From positions 1,153,126 to 1,217,125 of the forward strand of contig JAJACH010000001.1 in NCBI GenBank assembly GCA_022601645.1: a DNA stretch of 64,000 bases, written 5' to 3'. Below are positions 7,925 to 16,095 of the stretch, piece after piece. Below the pieces are notes generated by a model, which saw only the letters and a list, made by a program, of their open reading frames with translations, was not told the origin of the DNA and did no database searches. How positions within the stretch are numbered: the first letter of the stretch is position 1; every line of letters begins with the position of its first letter. A program made the translations under genes and the position numbers. The stretch is from Chlamydiia bacterium. Its GTDB lineage: Bacteria > Chlamydiota > Chlamydiia > Chlamydiales > Simkaniaceae.

Positions 7925-8272
7925 ATGAAAGATTCACCACATCGCCGTAAACACGTGAAGGCGAAGGCTGTGCGCAAGGCACAATCAGAGGCAAAGGTTG
8001 ATCGCGACGTCAAGGCGCCAAAAAAGGCCCAAGTCAAGCGAGCTTCAACTTCGAAAAAAACAGTCGCAAGAAACCGCGGTCGAGCACCAACATCTCACCG
8101 TTCAAAGCGCACATCCACTAAGGAAGTGACCTTTGAAACAGAGCCTGAACACATTCATTTTGAAGGGCTTAAGTGGATTCAGTCAACGCAAAAGCAAATT
8201 CTTGACCACACAATTCGTTTTTCAAAAAAACTTGTACAATATGGTAACCGCGCTAGAAGAAAATGGCGCTAG
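7925..8272 (+). CDS. small very basic histone-like protein
   Basis: Protein of 115 residues. Residues 1-70 are low in complexity and rich in Lys, Arg and Ala (RRKHVKAKAVRKA, KAPKKAQVKRAS, SKRTSTK), as in chlamydial histone H1-like proteins Hc1/Hc2 that compact DNA in elementary bodies. The last 45 residues are different: an acidic patch (FETEPEHIHFEGL) followed by an amphipathic helix and a basic tail ending ARRKWR. DNA or RNA binding is inferred from composition alone; a ribosome-associated basic protein is an alternative. GAGGGGG nine or so bases before the ATG is a good ribosome binding site. Confidence 0.55.
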   Translation: MKDSPHRRKHVKAKAVRKAQSEAKVDRDVKAPKKAQVKRASTSKKTVARNRGRAPTSHRSKRTSTKEVTFETEPEHIHFEGLKWIQSTQKQILDHTIRFSKKLVQYGNRARRKWR

Positions 8273-8278
8273 CATAGT

Positions 8279-9133
8279 ATGATTGAGCCCATGAGGCTCG
8301 CACATATTTCAGATTTGCATTTTGGGAAGGTCTCACTATCTCCTTCCCAATTTTTTTCTAAGCGTTGGCTTGGGAATTTAAACCTCCTGCTTAATAGGCG
8401 GGGGCTCTTTTCATCCCCTCAAGTCTACAGCTTGCTCAACTTCTTTCAAAAAGAGGGCGTCACCCATGTGCTGATCACAGGGGATGTATCAACCACCTCC
8501 GACACCCGAGAATTTGAAGCAGCGAGAGACTTTATCAACGCCTTAAAACGCGCCGGCTACCCTGTTTACATCATCCCAGGTAACCACGACCACTATACAA
8601 AACGCGGTTATCAAAACCGCCTCTTTTACTCCTACTTCCCGAACCAGAAACTCTCAACGAATGCCGTTGATATCGTTGAGCTTGAAAACGACTGGACCCT
8701 TGTCCTTGTCGATACCGCCTGTTCCACCTCATTAATCGCCTCAACTGGTCATTTCTCTCCTGTTATCGAAGAGCAACTCAAATCAAGCCTGCGTAAAATT
8801 CCAGACAACAAGAAAGTCATCCTTGCAAACCACTTCCCGTATATTGAAAACGAACATCCAAGACGACGTCTAATTCGCTCAAAAGCTTTAAAAGCGCTCC
8901 TTCAAACACAGCCAAACATCCACCTCTACCTCCACGGCCATACCCACCGCCACATCCTAGCCGACCTCCGCGAAAGCAAGCTCCCCATCACCCTAGATAG
9001 CGGCTCAGTTGCCCATACAAAGCGCGGCGCCTTAAACCTCATCGACCTCACAGCTTCATCAACCCATATCCACTCCTATTTCCATGGAGAAAAAGGATGG
9101 GAAAAGAAAAAGGAACTCAAAGCGACATGCTAA
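8279..9133 (+). CDS. calcineurin-like metallophosphoesterase
   Basis: Protein of 284 residues with the full set of metal-binding motifs of the family in order: HISDLHFG, then GDVS, then PGNHDHY, ANHFP and the terminal HGHTHRH. Such enzymes hydrolyse phosphodiesters or monoesters (cyclic nucleotides, UDP-diacylglucosamine and others); the substrate cannot be read from the sequence. There is no clear ribosome binding site; an ATG at 8291 is equally possible. It starts six bases after the histone-like gene and its stop overlaps the next start (ATGCTAA), so the three probably form one transcript. Confidence 0.88.
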   Translation: MIEPMRLAHISDLHFGKVSLSPSQFFSKRWLGNLNLLLNRRGLFSSPQVYSLLNFFQKEGVTHVLITGDVSTTSDTREFEAARDFINALKRAGYPVYIIPGNHDHYTKRGYQNRLFYSYFPNQKLSTNAVDIVELENDWTLVLVDTACSTSLIASTGHFSPVIEEQLKSSLRKIPDNKKVILANHFPYIENEHPRRRLIRSKALKALLQTQPNIHLYLHGHTHRHILADLRESKLPITLDSGSVAHTKRGALNLIDLTASSTHIHSYFHGEKGWEKKKELKATC

Positions 9134-11076
9134 CCCAAGTCAAATTCAAGTGCACCGGTTGTGGAAAATGTTGCAACGGGAAAGATGGCTATGTATGGTT
9201 AGAAGAAGATGACATCACAAGACTGACAAAAGCACTTGGACTTGAAGAAGATGAATTTCTCGAAAAATACACAACTGTCTTCCAGGGGAAACGTGTTTTA
9301 CTTGACCAAGAAGACACCTTTGACTGCATCTTCCTTGATGAAAACAAACAGTGCTCCGTCTACAAAGCGCGGCCAAATCAATGCGCTACCTTCCCTTTTT
9401 GGCCTCATGTCATCGAATCCCGCCTCCACTGGCTTCGTGAAGGCATCATCTGTGAAGGCATTAACCACCCGGAGGCACCTTTGATCCCACTTGGCACCAT
9501 CGAGAAATGGAAAAACTTCGATCCTAACATGAAACGCGAAATCGAAGAGCTTCACCGCCAAAGCCTAAAAGACCTTGAGGACGCCTTTGACGGCACGCTC
9601 CACTTCGGGACAGGAGGCATGCGCACACTCATGGGCCCTGGCACCAACCGACTAAACATTTACACCATCCGCATGGCAACACAAGGCCTTGCTAACGTCG
9701 TCAAAAAAGGCGCCGTCTTTATCTCCCACGATTCGCGCCACCACTCAAAACAATTCGCCTTAGAGGCTGCCCGCGTCCTCGCCGGCAATAACATCACCGT
9801 CCACCTCACCCCAGAACTCCGCCCCACACCCTTTGTCTCCTTTGGCCTACGTGAACTCAAATGCCAAGCAGGTATCATGATCACCGCCTCCCACAACCCC
9901 CCTGAATACAACGGCTACAAAGTTTACTGGGAAGATGGTGCCCAAGTCGTCCCACCAAACGACCAAAACATTATCGCTGAAGTCAAAAAAATCGAAGACC
10001 CTCTCTCGGTCAAACTCGCCCCAGCTGACTCCCCCCTTATCCACTACACAGACGAGACCCTCGATAAAGCCTACTACCAAGCCATCAAACATCCTCCCAT
10101 CGAGACAGATCTTTCCATCGTCTACTCGCCCTTACACGGCTGCGGCATCACCATGATGCCCAAAACCCTCGAACAAGCCGGTTTTAAAAACCTCACCTAC
10201 GTCGAAGAACAAAAAGAGCCCAACGGCGACTTCCCCACAACACGCACACCCAATCCCGAAGAACGCGTCGCCCTAGAACTTGGCATCCGCGACATGCTAG
10301 AGCGAAAAGCCGACATCTTCATCGCCTCCGACCCCGATGCCGACCGCCTGGGTGTCGTCGTTAACCATCACGGAAAAGAACACCTCCTAACAGGCAACCA
10401 AACCGCCATCATCTGCGTTGACTACCTCTGCAATCAATCACTGCCGGAAAACGCCGCTTTTGTCACAACCATCGTCACAACACCCCTTTTCGAAACGCTT
10501 GTCAAAGCCAACGGCCACACCTGCTTTAACGTCCTTACAGGCTTTAAATACATCGGCGAAAAAATCCATCAATTTGAACAAAAAAATGACCACACCTTCA
10601 TCTTTGGTGCAGAAGAATCGTACGGCTACCTCATCGGCACACATTCACGCGACAAAGACTCCCAAGCGTCCGCTGCCCTCATCTGTACCATCGCCGCCAA
10701 AGCAAAGGCAGAAGGCCTCACCCTCGTCGATAAACTAAACGCCATCTACGACAAGTACGGCCTTCATACCGAAGGACAAAAAAGCATCAAATTCCCTCCC
10801 TCAAAAGAAAGCATGGAAAAAATGGCAAAAATCATGCAATCCCTGCGAGAGAACCCACCACCTGAAACAACAGCCATCGACTATGAAAACGATCAAACGG
10901 GCCTGCCTAAATCAGATGTGCTAAGCTATACCTTTAAAGATCAATCCAAAGCGATTGTTCGCCCGTCTGGCACCGAACCTAAGATCAAAATCTATGGCCT
11001 CGCCGTAGGGGATCAAAAACGTCTAGATGAAATCCTCTCTCTAATGGAAAAACACCTTAAGCAGCTTGGGGCGTAA
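9127..11076 (+). CDS. fusion of a YkgJ-type cysteine domain with phosphoglucomutase/phosphomannomutase
   Basis: A 649-residue two-domain protein. Residues 1-115 are a YkgJ-type zinc/iron-chelating domain: CTGCGKCC at 9-16, then CIFLDENKQC, KARPNQC and a final CEG. From about 120 to the end lies a complete alpha-D-phosphohexomutase: FGTGGMRTLMGPGTNR, the phosphoserine loop TASHNP (S255), metal loop DPDADR, sugar loop GAEESYGYL and phosphate loop RPSGTEPKIKIY. The mutase interconverts hexose-1- and hexose-6-phosphate and supplies glycogen or sugar-nucleotide synthesis. No frameshift or internal restart is visible at the joint. ATG 9127 overlaps the stop of the phosphoesterase gene; ATG 9097 is possible. 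Codons are strongly C-ended. Confidence 0.88.
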   Translation: MLTQVKFKCTGCGKCCNGKDGYVWLEEDDITRLTKALGLEEDEFLEKYTTVFQGKRVLLDQEDTFDCIFLDENKQCSVYKARPNQCATFPFWPHVIESRLHWLREGIICEGINHPEAPLIPLGTIEKWKNFDPNMKREIEELHRQSLKDLEDAFDGTLHFGTGGMRTLMGPGTNRLNIYTIRMATQGLANVVKKGAVFISHDSRHHSKQFALEAARVLAGNNITVHLTPELRPTPFVSFGLRELKCQAGIMITASHNPPEYNGYKVYWEDGAQVVPPNDQNIIAEVKKIEDPLSVKLAPADSPLIHYTDETLDKAYYQAIKHPPIETDLSIVYSPLHGCGITMMPKTLEQAGFKNLTYVEEQKEPNGDFPTTRTPNPEERVALELGIRDMLERKADIFIASDPDADRLGVVVNHHGKEHLLTGNQTAIICVDYLCNQSLPENAAFVTTIVTTPLFETLVKANGHTCFNVLTGFKYIGEKIHQFEQKNDHTFIFGAEESYGYLIGTHSRDKDSQASAALICTIAAKAKAEGLTLVDKLNAIYDKYGLHTEGQKSIKFPPSKESMEKMAKIMQSLRENPPPETTAIDYENDQTGLPKSDVLSYTFKDQSKAIVRPSGTEPKIKIYGLAVGDQKRLDEILSLMEKHLKQLGA

Positions 11077-11311
11077 ATGCTCCCTTGATTTCGCCTGCTC
11101 CGAATGTTAACGCCGGAAGACAAATCACACTCGTCTTCAAACCTTCATTGAGTACAACACTGCGAGCATTCACAACCATAAACGCTATAAGAGCCACCGC
11201 TGCTGCAACAGCAAGCATCCCCTTAGCCGCCTTCGTATAAACCTGCTTATTAGTTCTAACAACTGGTGTTGGTGTATCTACTGAATTTGTAACTGTATTA
11301 TTAACTGACAT
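11057..11311 (-). CDS. small membrane protein, possibly Inc-like
   Basis: Protein of 84 residues, not recognised. A polar, Thr/Asn-rich N terminus (residues 1-27) precedes one clear hydrophobic helix (about 29-48) and a weaker one (about 60-73). AAGGAGG lies at good distance before ATG 11311. Its 3' end overlaps the convergent mutase gene by 20 bases. It is the last of four minus-strand genes, three of which have Inc-type paired hydrophobic lobes, so it may be a short member of the same group, but its second lobe is weak. Confidence 0.55.
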   Translation of the reverse strand: MSVNNTVTNSVDTPTPVVRTNKQVYTKAAKGMLAVAAAVALIAFMVVNARSVVLNEGLKTSVICLPALTFGAGEIKGAFTPQAA

Positions 11312-11470
11312 ATTACCTCCTTATTACTTACATAACAAGATTGTAACACAGACCCACATTATCGAATCAACGCTAATGAAAACCTACTAATCCCCAAAAC
11401 CTTTAATACCCTTAAGAAATAATAAAAAATTGCTCTCGTATCACGGGCACTATATAAAGTAATTTAAATA

Positions 11471-11497
11471 AAAAAAACGCCGCAATTGCGACGTTTT
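11471..11497 (-). terminator. rho-independent terminator of the minus-strand Inc-like gene
   Basis: AAAACG at 11474-11479 pairs with CGTTTT at 11492-11497, and CGC/GCG pair inside around AATT, with one mismatch. On the minus strand the hairpin is followed by a run of seven or more T, the standard intrinsic terminator. It lies 40 bases past the stop codon at 11537. Confidence 0.75.
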
Positions 11498-11536
11498 CTG
11501 AATAAAGGAATGATATCTGTCACAGATCTACCTTTG

Positions 11537-12520
11537 TTATGCTTGACGAGCAGCTCTTGCTTCACGCCATTCAGCCCGCTGCTGTGGAGTCATTTGAGCT
11601 AAACGTCTTCTCTGAGCTGTAGATATGCCTTTACGTTTCTTAGGAACAGATGAAGGTGTGCTTCTACCAGAAGAAGTTGATACTGGCGTTGAAGGGGCTG
11701 ATGAGACGGTTGAAGGTGTTCCGGGTAACCGCACAGCACCTTGTCTTTCTAACTTTGCAAAGAGTTCAGCTTGCGTGTCCCCTTTGGGTAGTGGTAAAGA
11801 GCGTGCTGCTCCACTTGGAGATGCTAGTGGTGTGGCCGGAGACTTGGTATGTACTGGAGCTCTTTTGACTGGCGCTTGTGCTACAGGTGCTTGATCTAAT
11901 TTTGCAAATTCTGCGTCCACTTTAGCATTGTGTGCTTCATTGTCTTTGGCAAACTGTGCAGCTTTTAATCCGTCGACTGTGGATTGGGCTGATTCAACTT
12001 CAGCCCGCGCAGCTCTGAGCTCGTCTGATAATTGAGAGTGAGTTTCCTCTGCTTGAGTTAACGCATCGTTTTCATCAGGGAGTCCCAATGTATATGTTGA
12101 GTTAAGACGTGCTTCTTGAACATCTTCATAAGCTCTTTTAACTTTAGGTTCAAGGTCGGTAACCTTTTGCTCTGCTTGCTTAAGGTGCTTTTCAGCTTGC
12201 TTTAGCTTTCCTTTAGGAGTTCTGTTAGCGAAAAATAACCCTAGCGCAACAGCACCAACACTTGCTAACGTTCCACCTAAGGCCATTGCTGCATCTTTAA
12301 CACCTGTTAAATTAGCGACGTGCTTGATTGTGCTGCCAGCGTTTCCTAGTGCGTGCACTGCACCTTTCCCGTACATGGCTCCTAGAATCGCAATCGCTCC
12401 TAGCGCTAGTACACCAACGGTAATCGCGAGTGCTTTTTTTGGTGAAATCTTCTCAAATCCTGAAGGAGCTCCAGCTGCCTTAGCCTGTTGTCCTGCAAAA
12501 ACGCCCATTGATACTGACAT
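11537..12520 (-). CDS. Inc-like protein with coiled-coil cytosolic tail
   Basis: Protein of 327 residues, no family recognised by sequence. Two hydrophobic segments (30-50 and 77-98) separated by about 26 residues form the bilobed domain typical of chlamydial inclusion-membrane proteins. It is followed by a long charged heptad-rich stretch (about 103-200; KLKQAEKHLKQAEQKVTDLE), a Pro/Ala linker and a Ser/Thr/Pro-rich tail ending in a basic region (KKRKGISTAQRRRLAQM). Inc proteins are type III secreted, with both tails in the host cytosol; here that is inferred from layout. A GAGAGG ribosome binding site precedes the ATG; an AT-rich region (12521-12621) upstream probably holds the promoter, and a terminator follows. 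Confidence 0.6.
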   Translation of the reverse strand: MSVSMGVFAGQQAKAAGAPSGFEKISPKKALAITVGVLALGAIAILGAMYGKGAVHALGNAGSTIKHVANLTGVKDAAMALGGTLASVGAVALGLFFANRTPKGKLKQAEKHLKQAEQKVTDLEPKVKRAYEDVQEARLNSTYTLGLPDENDALTQAEETHSQLSDELRAARAEVESAQSTVDGLKAAQFAKDNEAHNAKVDAEFAKLDQAPVAQAPVKRAPVHTKSPATPLASPSGAARSLPLPKGDTQAELFAKLERQGAVRLPGTPSTVSSAPSTPVSTSSGRSTPSSVPKKRKGISTAQRRRLAQMTPQQRAEWREARAARQA

Positions 12521-12621
12521 ATAATTACCTCTCTAATTTGTTCTTATTAAATATTAATTATACTATATTAAATATTTTATTTCAATGTATTTTAAACTAT
12601 TGTTTATTAGTTATTTGTAGG

Positions 12622-12942
12622 CTAGAATCTATCTATTTCTTCATTAATGAAGGCTTCCCACCGACGAACGGCGTGCTCATTGATTTGAGGCGTCTTAACG
12701 AGCTTAAAACCAATGGTTAAGGCGATCATGCTACCCGCAAATGTAAAGGCAGCGGTTGCTTGAGGGTTTGTTTTGATAAAATGGATGACAGAGCCCCCGA
12801 TTTTTTTAGCCATAAACCCCAGGGCCTCAGTGGATTTTGGGGTGAAAATCAATGCGAGCGCTACAGCTGTAATGAGAAGCGCTGTCGGCGCGGCTCGCAC
12901 GAGAAATCCTCTAAAACTGCTACCTTGTTGTACTGCCTCCAT
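12622..12942 (-). CDS. short Inc-like membrane protein
   Basis: Protein of 106 residues with two hydrophobic lobes (about 15-33 and 62-82) and a short charged C-terminal tail (VRRWEAFINEEIDRF). The start is the second of two adjacent ATGs, six bases after GAGAGG, which overlaps the stop codon of the upstream gene (12953); a longer frame reaching 13002 would overlap that gene by 50 bases and lacks a binding site. It therefore appears to be co-transcribed with, and translationally coupled to, 12953-13813. Family unknown; Inc-like by layout only. Confidence 0.55.
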   Translation of the reverse strand: MEAVQQGSSFRGFLVRAAPTALLITAVALALIFTPKSTEALGFMAKKIGGSVIHFIKTNPQATAAFTFAGSMIALTIGFKLVKTPQINEHAVRRWEAFINEEIDRF

Positions 12943-12952
12943 CATCAACCTC

Positions 12953-13813
12953 TCAAACAGCCGGTTGAGAACGGATTTCATCAACTTGAACGGTTGAAAC
13001 ACCTAGCATATCAGAAATCGTGTAAAGCAATTGCTCACCACCGCTTTTTGTGAGAATGACATAGGGGTTTGCTGGATCTCTTAAATCAAAACTGAGTCTC
13101 GCTCCTGCATCACCTCGCATATCCTTTATCGCAACCAGCCGCAAAGCATTAAATGCTTCATTTTTTTCTACTAATCTATATTGATTTTCAAAGCGAACAG
13201 GTCTTCTCTCGCCTAATGAGCTCAAAGGTGCAGAAGAGGGTTGACTCTCCTCTTCCGTTACCTGTCTAATGTTATCAGCTCGAGGATAGGATCCGCTTTC
13301 AAAATGAGGTGTCTCTGGCTCAAAACTTTGAGGAACAAGGGCTCCGTCCTCAGATTCAGTGAATCTATAATTTTTTTCATGCATCATTACCCTTATTGCA
13401 AAGCCTTCTTTAGCTGTCCATACGGCATGTGGAAGATGTTGTCTCTCCGGTTCTAGCAAGTTATCATCTACCCATGCACGCACCTTACCTTCAAAGGCCC
13501 TTTGTTCTATATCAGGGTTCTTTGGCCATGGTCTATCTGTTGACTGTGCGCCGGTCTTGCTCCCTTTAGAACGAAGATCAAAGCATTTTTTCGCGATAAG
13601 AGCGACTAATCCCGTTCCAACAAGCGAGTGTACTGTAGTCAAGACAGCGATTTTGTGCTCTTTAAGTGTATTAATGACGTGCTGGAAGTTGTTTCCCTTC
13701 GATAAAAAGAGCGCTAGAGCAAGTATTGCAATCGCCCCTATTGTACCGATTGCTAAGTACGCATTTCGTTTAATCTCACCGACATTATTTGAATGCCCAC
13801 TTACTGTTAACAT
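12953..13813 (-). CDS. Inc-like protein with globular C-terminal domain
   Basis: Protein of 286 residues. Hydrophobic lobes at about 18-38 and 54-75 are separated by a 15-residue polar hairpin, the arrangement of chlamydial Inc proteins. The remaining 210 residues are hydrophilic and contain two segments of similar style (WTAKEGFAIRVMMHEKNYRF and QYRLVEKNEAFNALRLVAIK), perhaps a repeated small fold, separated by a Ser/Pro-rich linker. No known family. The start is ATG 13813 with GAGGGA six bases upstream; an in-frame TTG at 13837 is less likely. It heads a two-gene unit with 12622-12942. Confidence 0.6.
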   Translation of the reverse strand: MLTVSGHSNNVGEIKRNAYLAIGTIGAIAILALALFLSKGNNFQHVINTLKEHKIAVLTTVHSLVGTGLVALIAKKCFDLRSKGSKTGAQSTDRPWPKNPDIEQRAFEGKVRAWVDDNLLEPERQHLPHAVWTAKEGFAIRVMMHEKNYRFTESEDGALVPQSFEPETPHFESGSYPRADNIRQVTEEESQPSSAPLSSLGERRPVRFENQYRLVEKNEAFNALRLVAIKDMRGDAGARLSFDLRDPANPYVILTKSGGEQLLYTISDMLGVSTVQVDEIRSQPAV

Positions 13814-13905
13814 AATTCCCTCGCTTGTAAGCTTCAATTATATAATAATACGTTATTGATGTTAAGCAAATGTTTTACTATTTTATGTTACTGAATGCGA
13901 GGTGC

Positions 13906-16029
13906 TTAGTGTTTTGATGGGTATTTAACGCGGAGGTGCCGGGTGATAGCGAGGGTCTTGATCATGGTTTCTTTGACGATGCGGAGCTCTTCGAAGGTGA
14001 GCTGACAGTGATCAAACTGCCCTTCTTCGGCCTTATCTTGGATCAGGCGGTCCACAAGCTCTGTGATGGTGTTTTCATCGACTTCTTCTAAGGAGCGTGA
14101 GGCGGCCTCGATGGTGTCGGCGATCATGAGGATGGCGTTTTCCCGGGTTCGAGGTGTGGGCCCTGGGTAGCGGAACTGTTTTTCGTCGACGGCGTCGACG
14201 TCGCCCCCCATTTGCTCCACCTGCTTACAGTAGAAGTAGTAGACTAAGGTGGTGCCGTGGTGTTGTTTGATGACATCGAGGAAGGAAGCGGGCAGGCCGT
14301 GTTTGCGGGCGAGGGTTTCTCCTTCGACGACGTGGGCGATGATGACTTGGGCTGATTCGACGGGGGTTAAGAGTTGGTGGATGTTAAAGCCGCCCATCTG
14401 GTTTTCGGTGAAATAGTGAGGGTTAAAGAGTTTCCCGATGTCGTGGTAGAGAGCGGAGACGCGGCAAAAGAGGCCGTTAGCACCGATTGCGCCAGCAGCG
14501 GCTTCGGCAAGTGAACCGACGACGAGGCAATGTTGGTAAGTGCCGGGGGCTTCGAGTGAGAGGCGGCGGAGCAGTTCGTTATTCGGGTCCATGTATTCCA
14601 TGAGTGTGATGTCGGTCATGATGCCAAAGAGAGATTCGAGGACGGGCAACAGGCCGACGACGAGAATCGAGATGGCTAGCATGAAGATGGCGCTTGATAG
14701 GAGATCGGTGATAAACTGCATGTCCCAAAACTCGCCTGTGCCAAAGGCAAAGACGGAGAGAACGGGGATGAGTGTAAGCCAGACTTTAATCGAAACGTTG
14801 AAGACTTCTTTTCTGCGGCGTAAACCTCTTGCGCATAAGATGGCAACGATGCCTGATGAGAGGTTTGCTACGATAAAGCTACTATGTTCGACCGAAAGAG
14901 ATAGTCCCATGACAATTGAAAGAAGGCAGGTGGTAACGATGGCGATTTCGGCATTCAAGAGAACGGTCAAGAGGATGGCAGCGAATGGGACGAAGATTGG
15001 GAAGCGAATCGAGCTAAAGAAGGCAAAGCTTTCATCTAGGAGGAAGAATTCGGTGGCTTTTGAGAGAATGAGGAGGAGGATGACGATGGTGGCGTAGAGG
15101 CTAACTTTTTGGAAGTTTTCTAAAAAGCGGCGTTGATTGATCTTAAAGTAGGCGGCGATCAGCCAGACGACGAGGAGGGCATAGATTAATGAGGAGAGGA
15201 TGGTAAGGGGGGAGGCGAGGTTTCTTTCGCTGTTTAGAGCGCTTTTCATCGCACGAAGGAGGACGATGTGTCTTTTTGAGACTTTGTCTCCGCGATCGAT
15301 AATGCGGGTACCGGCTTTGATCCTTGAGACGCTTTCGGGGATTTCTTTTTCTAGGATTTGTTTCACGTGTCGTTCGACATTAGGATCTTTTTGCAAAACC
15401 CACTTGGCACCTCTAAAATAGTCGATGATGTAGCTTAGTGTATCCTTGTGGAAGCCACTACCTTCTAATAGGTCATTTTCTTGTCGTTCCCAGAAATCAC
15501 TTGGTAGGTAGTAAGAGAGTCCATCGTCTGACTGGCGATATGTGAAGTACTCTGCGGTATTGATACGCAGATTTTCCATGCGGCGAATAGTACGCGAGTC
15601 GGTAAAACGGGAGCGAATCATGTAGGATTGGAGGGCATCAGCGGCTTTATAAACCTCTTCAAATGTTCGATTGGGAAGGTTGTTACGCCAGCTCCCATCG
15701 TGAATGAGGTAATCCTCAAACGCATAGCGAACGCGCCGGATTTCATCGGCGGGCAGCATATAGATGGATCCGATGTCGCGAAGGCCTTCTTGTCTGAGGA
15801 TAAGCGTTTCTTCTTCATCAGGGAAAGAAAAATCTACTTGAGCGACTACAAAATTCTTAGAAGAACCGTTAACTTCAAGTAAATCGACCTTGACTTCACG
15901 GATATGAATGAATACGGCTAAGGCGACAAGTACCAAAAGAGCGACACCTAGGCGTTTACCTAAGTTATTCTGTTTCAATTTCTCCCAAAGGCGGGAGATC
16001 TGTTTACCCTCGTCTAAATCTTCACCCAT
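13906..16029 (-). CDS. PgpH-like 7TM-HD phosphohydrolase (c-di-AMP phosphodiesterase family)
   Basis: Protein of 707 residues in the order known for PgpH: short cytosolic N terminus, one membrane helix (about 25-43), a large extracytosolic domain (about 45-275), a seven-helix membrane block (about 280-475) and an HD domain. The HD part shows LEAPGTYQHCLVVG, SALYHDIGK, IIAHVVEG, QHHGTTLVYYFY and ADTIEAASR, the histidine and aspartate ligands of the metal site. PgpH enzymes hydrolyse cyclic-di-AMP. The product fits that signalling role. No clear ribosome binding site is seen. It is transcribed divergently from dnaX, with a 66-base AT-rich spacer. Confidence 0.85.
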   Translation of the reverse strand: MGEDLDEGKQISRLWEKLKQNNLGKRLGVALLVLVALAVFIHIREVKVDLLEVNGSSKNFVVAQVDFSFPDEEETLILRQEGLRDIGSIYMLPADEIRRVRYAFEDYLIHDGSWRNNLPNRTFEEVYKAADALQSYMIRSRFTDSRTIRRMENLRINTAEYFTYRQSDDGLSYYLPSDFWERQENDLLEGSGFHKDTLSYIIDYFRGAKWVLQKDPNVERHVKQILEKEIPESVSRIKAGTRIIDRGDKVSKRHIVLLRAMKSALNSERNLASPLTILSSLIYALLVVWLIAAYFKINQRRFLENFQKVSLYATIVILLLILSKATEFFLLDESFAFFSSIRFPIFVPFAAILLTVLLNAEIAIVTTCLLSIVMGLSLSVEHSSFIVANLSSGIVAILCARGLRRRKEVFNVSIKVWLTLIPVLSVFAFGTGEFWDMQFITDLLSSAIFMLAISILVVGLLPVLESLFGIMTDITLMEYMDPNNELLRRLSLEAPGTYQHCLVVGSLAEAAAGAIGANGLFCRVSALYHDIGKLFNPHYFTENQMGGFNIHQLLTPVESAQVIIAHVVEGETLARKHGLPASFLDVIKQHHGTTLVYYFYCKQVEQMGGDVDAVDEKQFRYPGPTPRTRENAILMIADTIEAASRSLEEVDENTITELVDRLIQDKAEEGQFDHCQLTFEELRIVKETMIKTLAITRHLRVKYPSKH

Positions 16030-16095
16030 TGGCGCGCATAACCTTATAAATTAGACTGTACCATAATATGGGATAAACTGCTAATCTTAGAATAT

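Noticed and set aside
9236..10738. Several open frames on both strands inside the mutase gene
   Set aside because: They are shadows of a C-rich third codon position; none has a ribosome binding site or family resemblance.
14540..15097. A 185-residue frame antisense to the HD-domain gene
   Set aside because: It has low-complexity Arg/Met-rich composition and covers the seven-helix region of the true gene.
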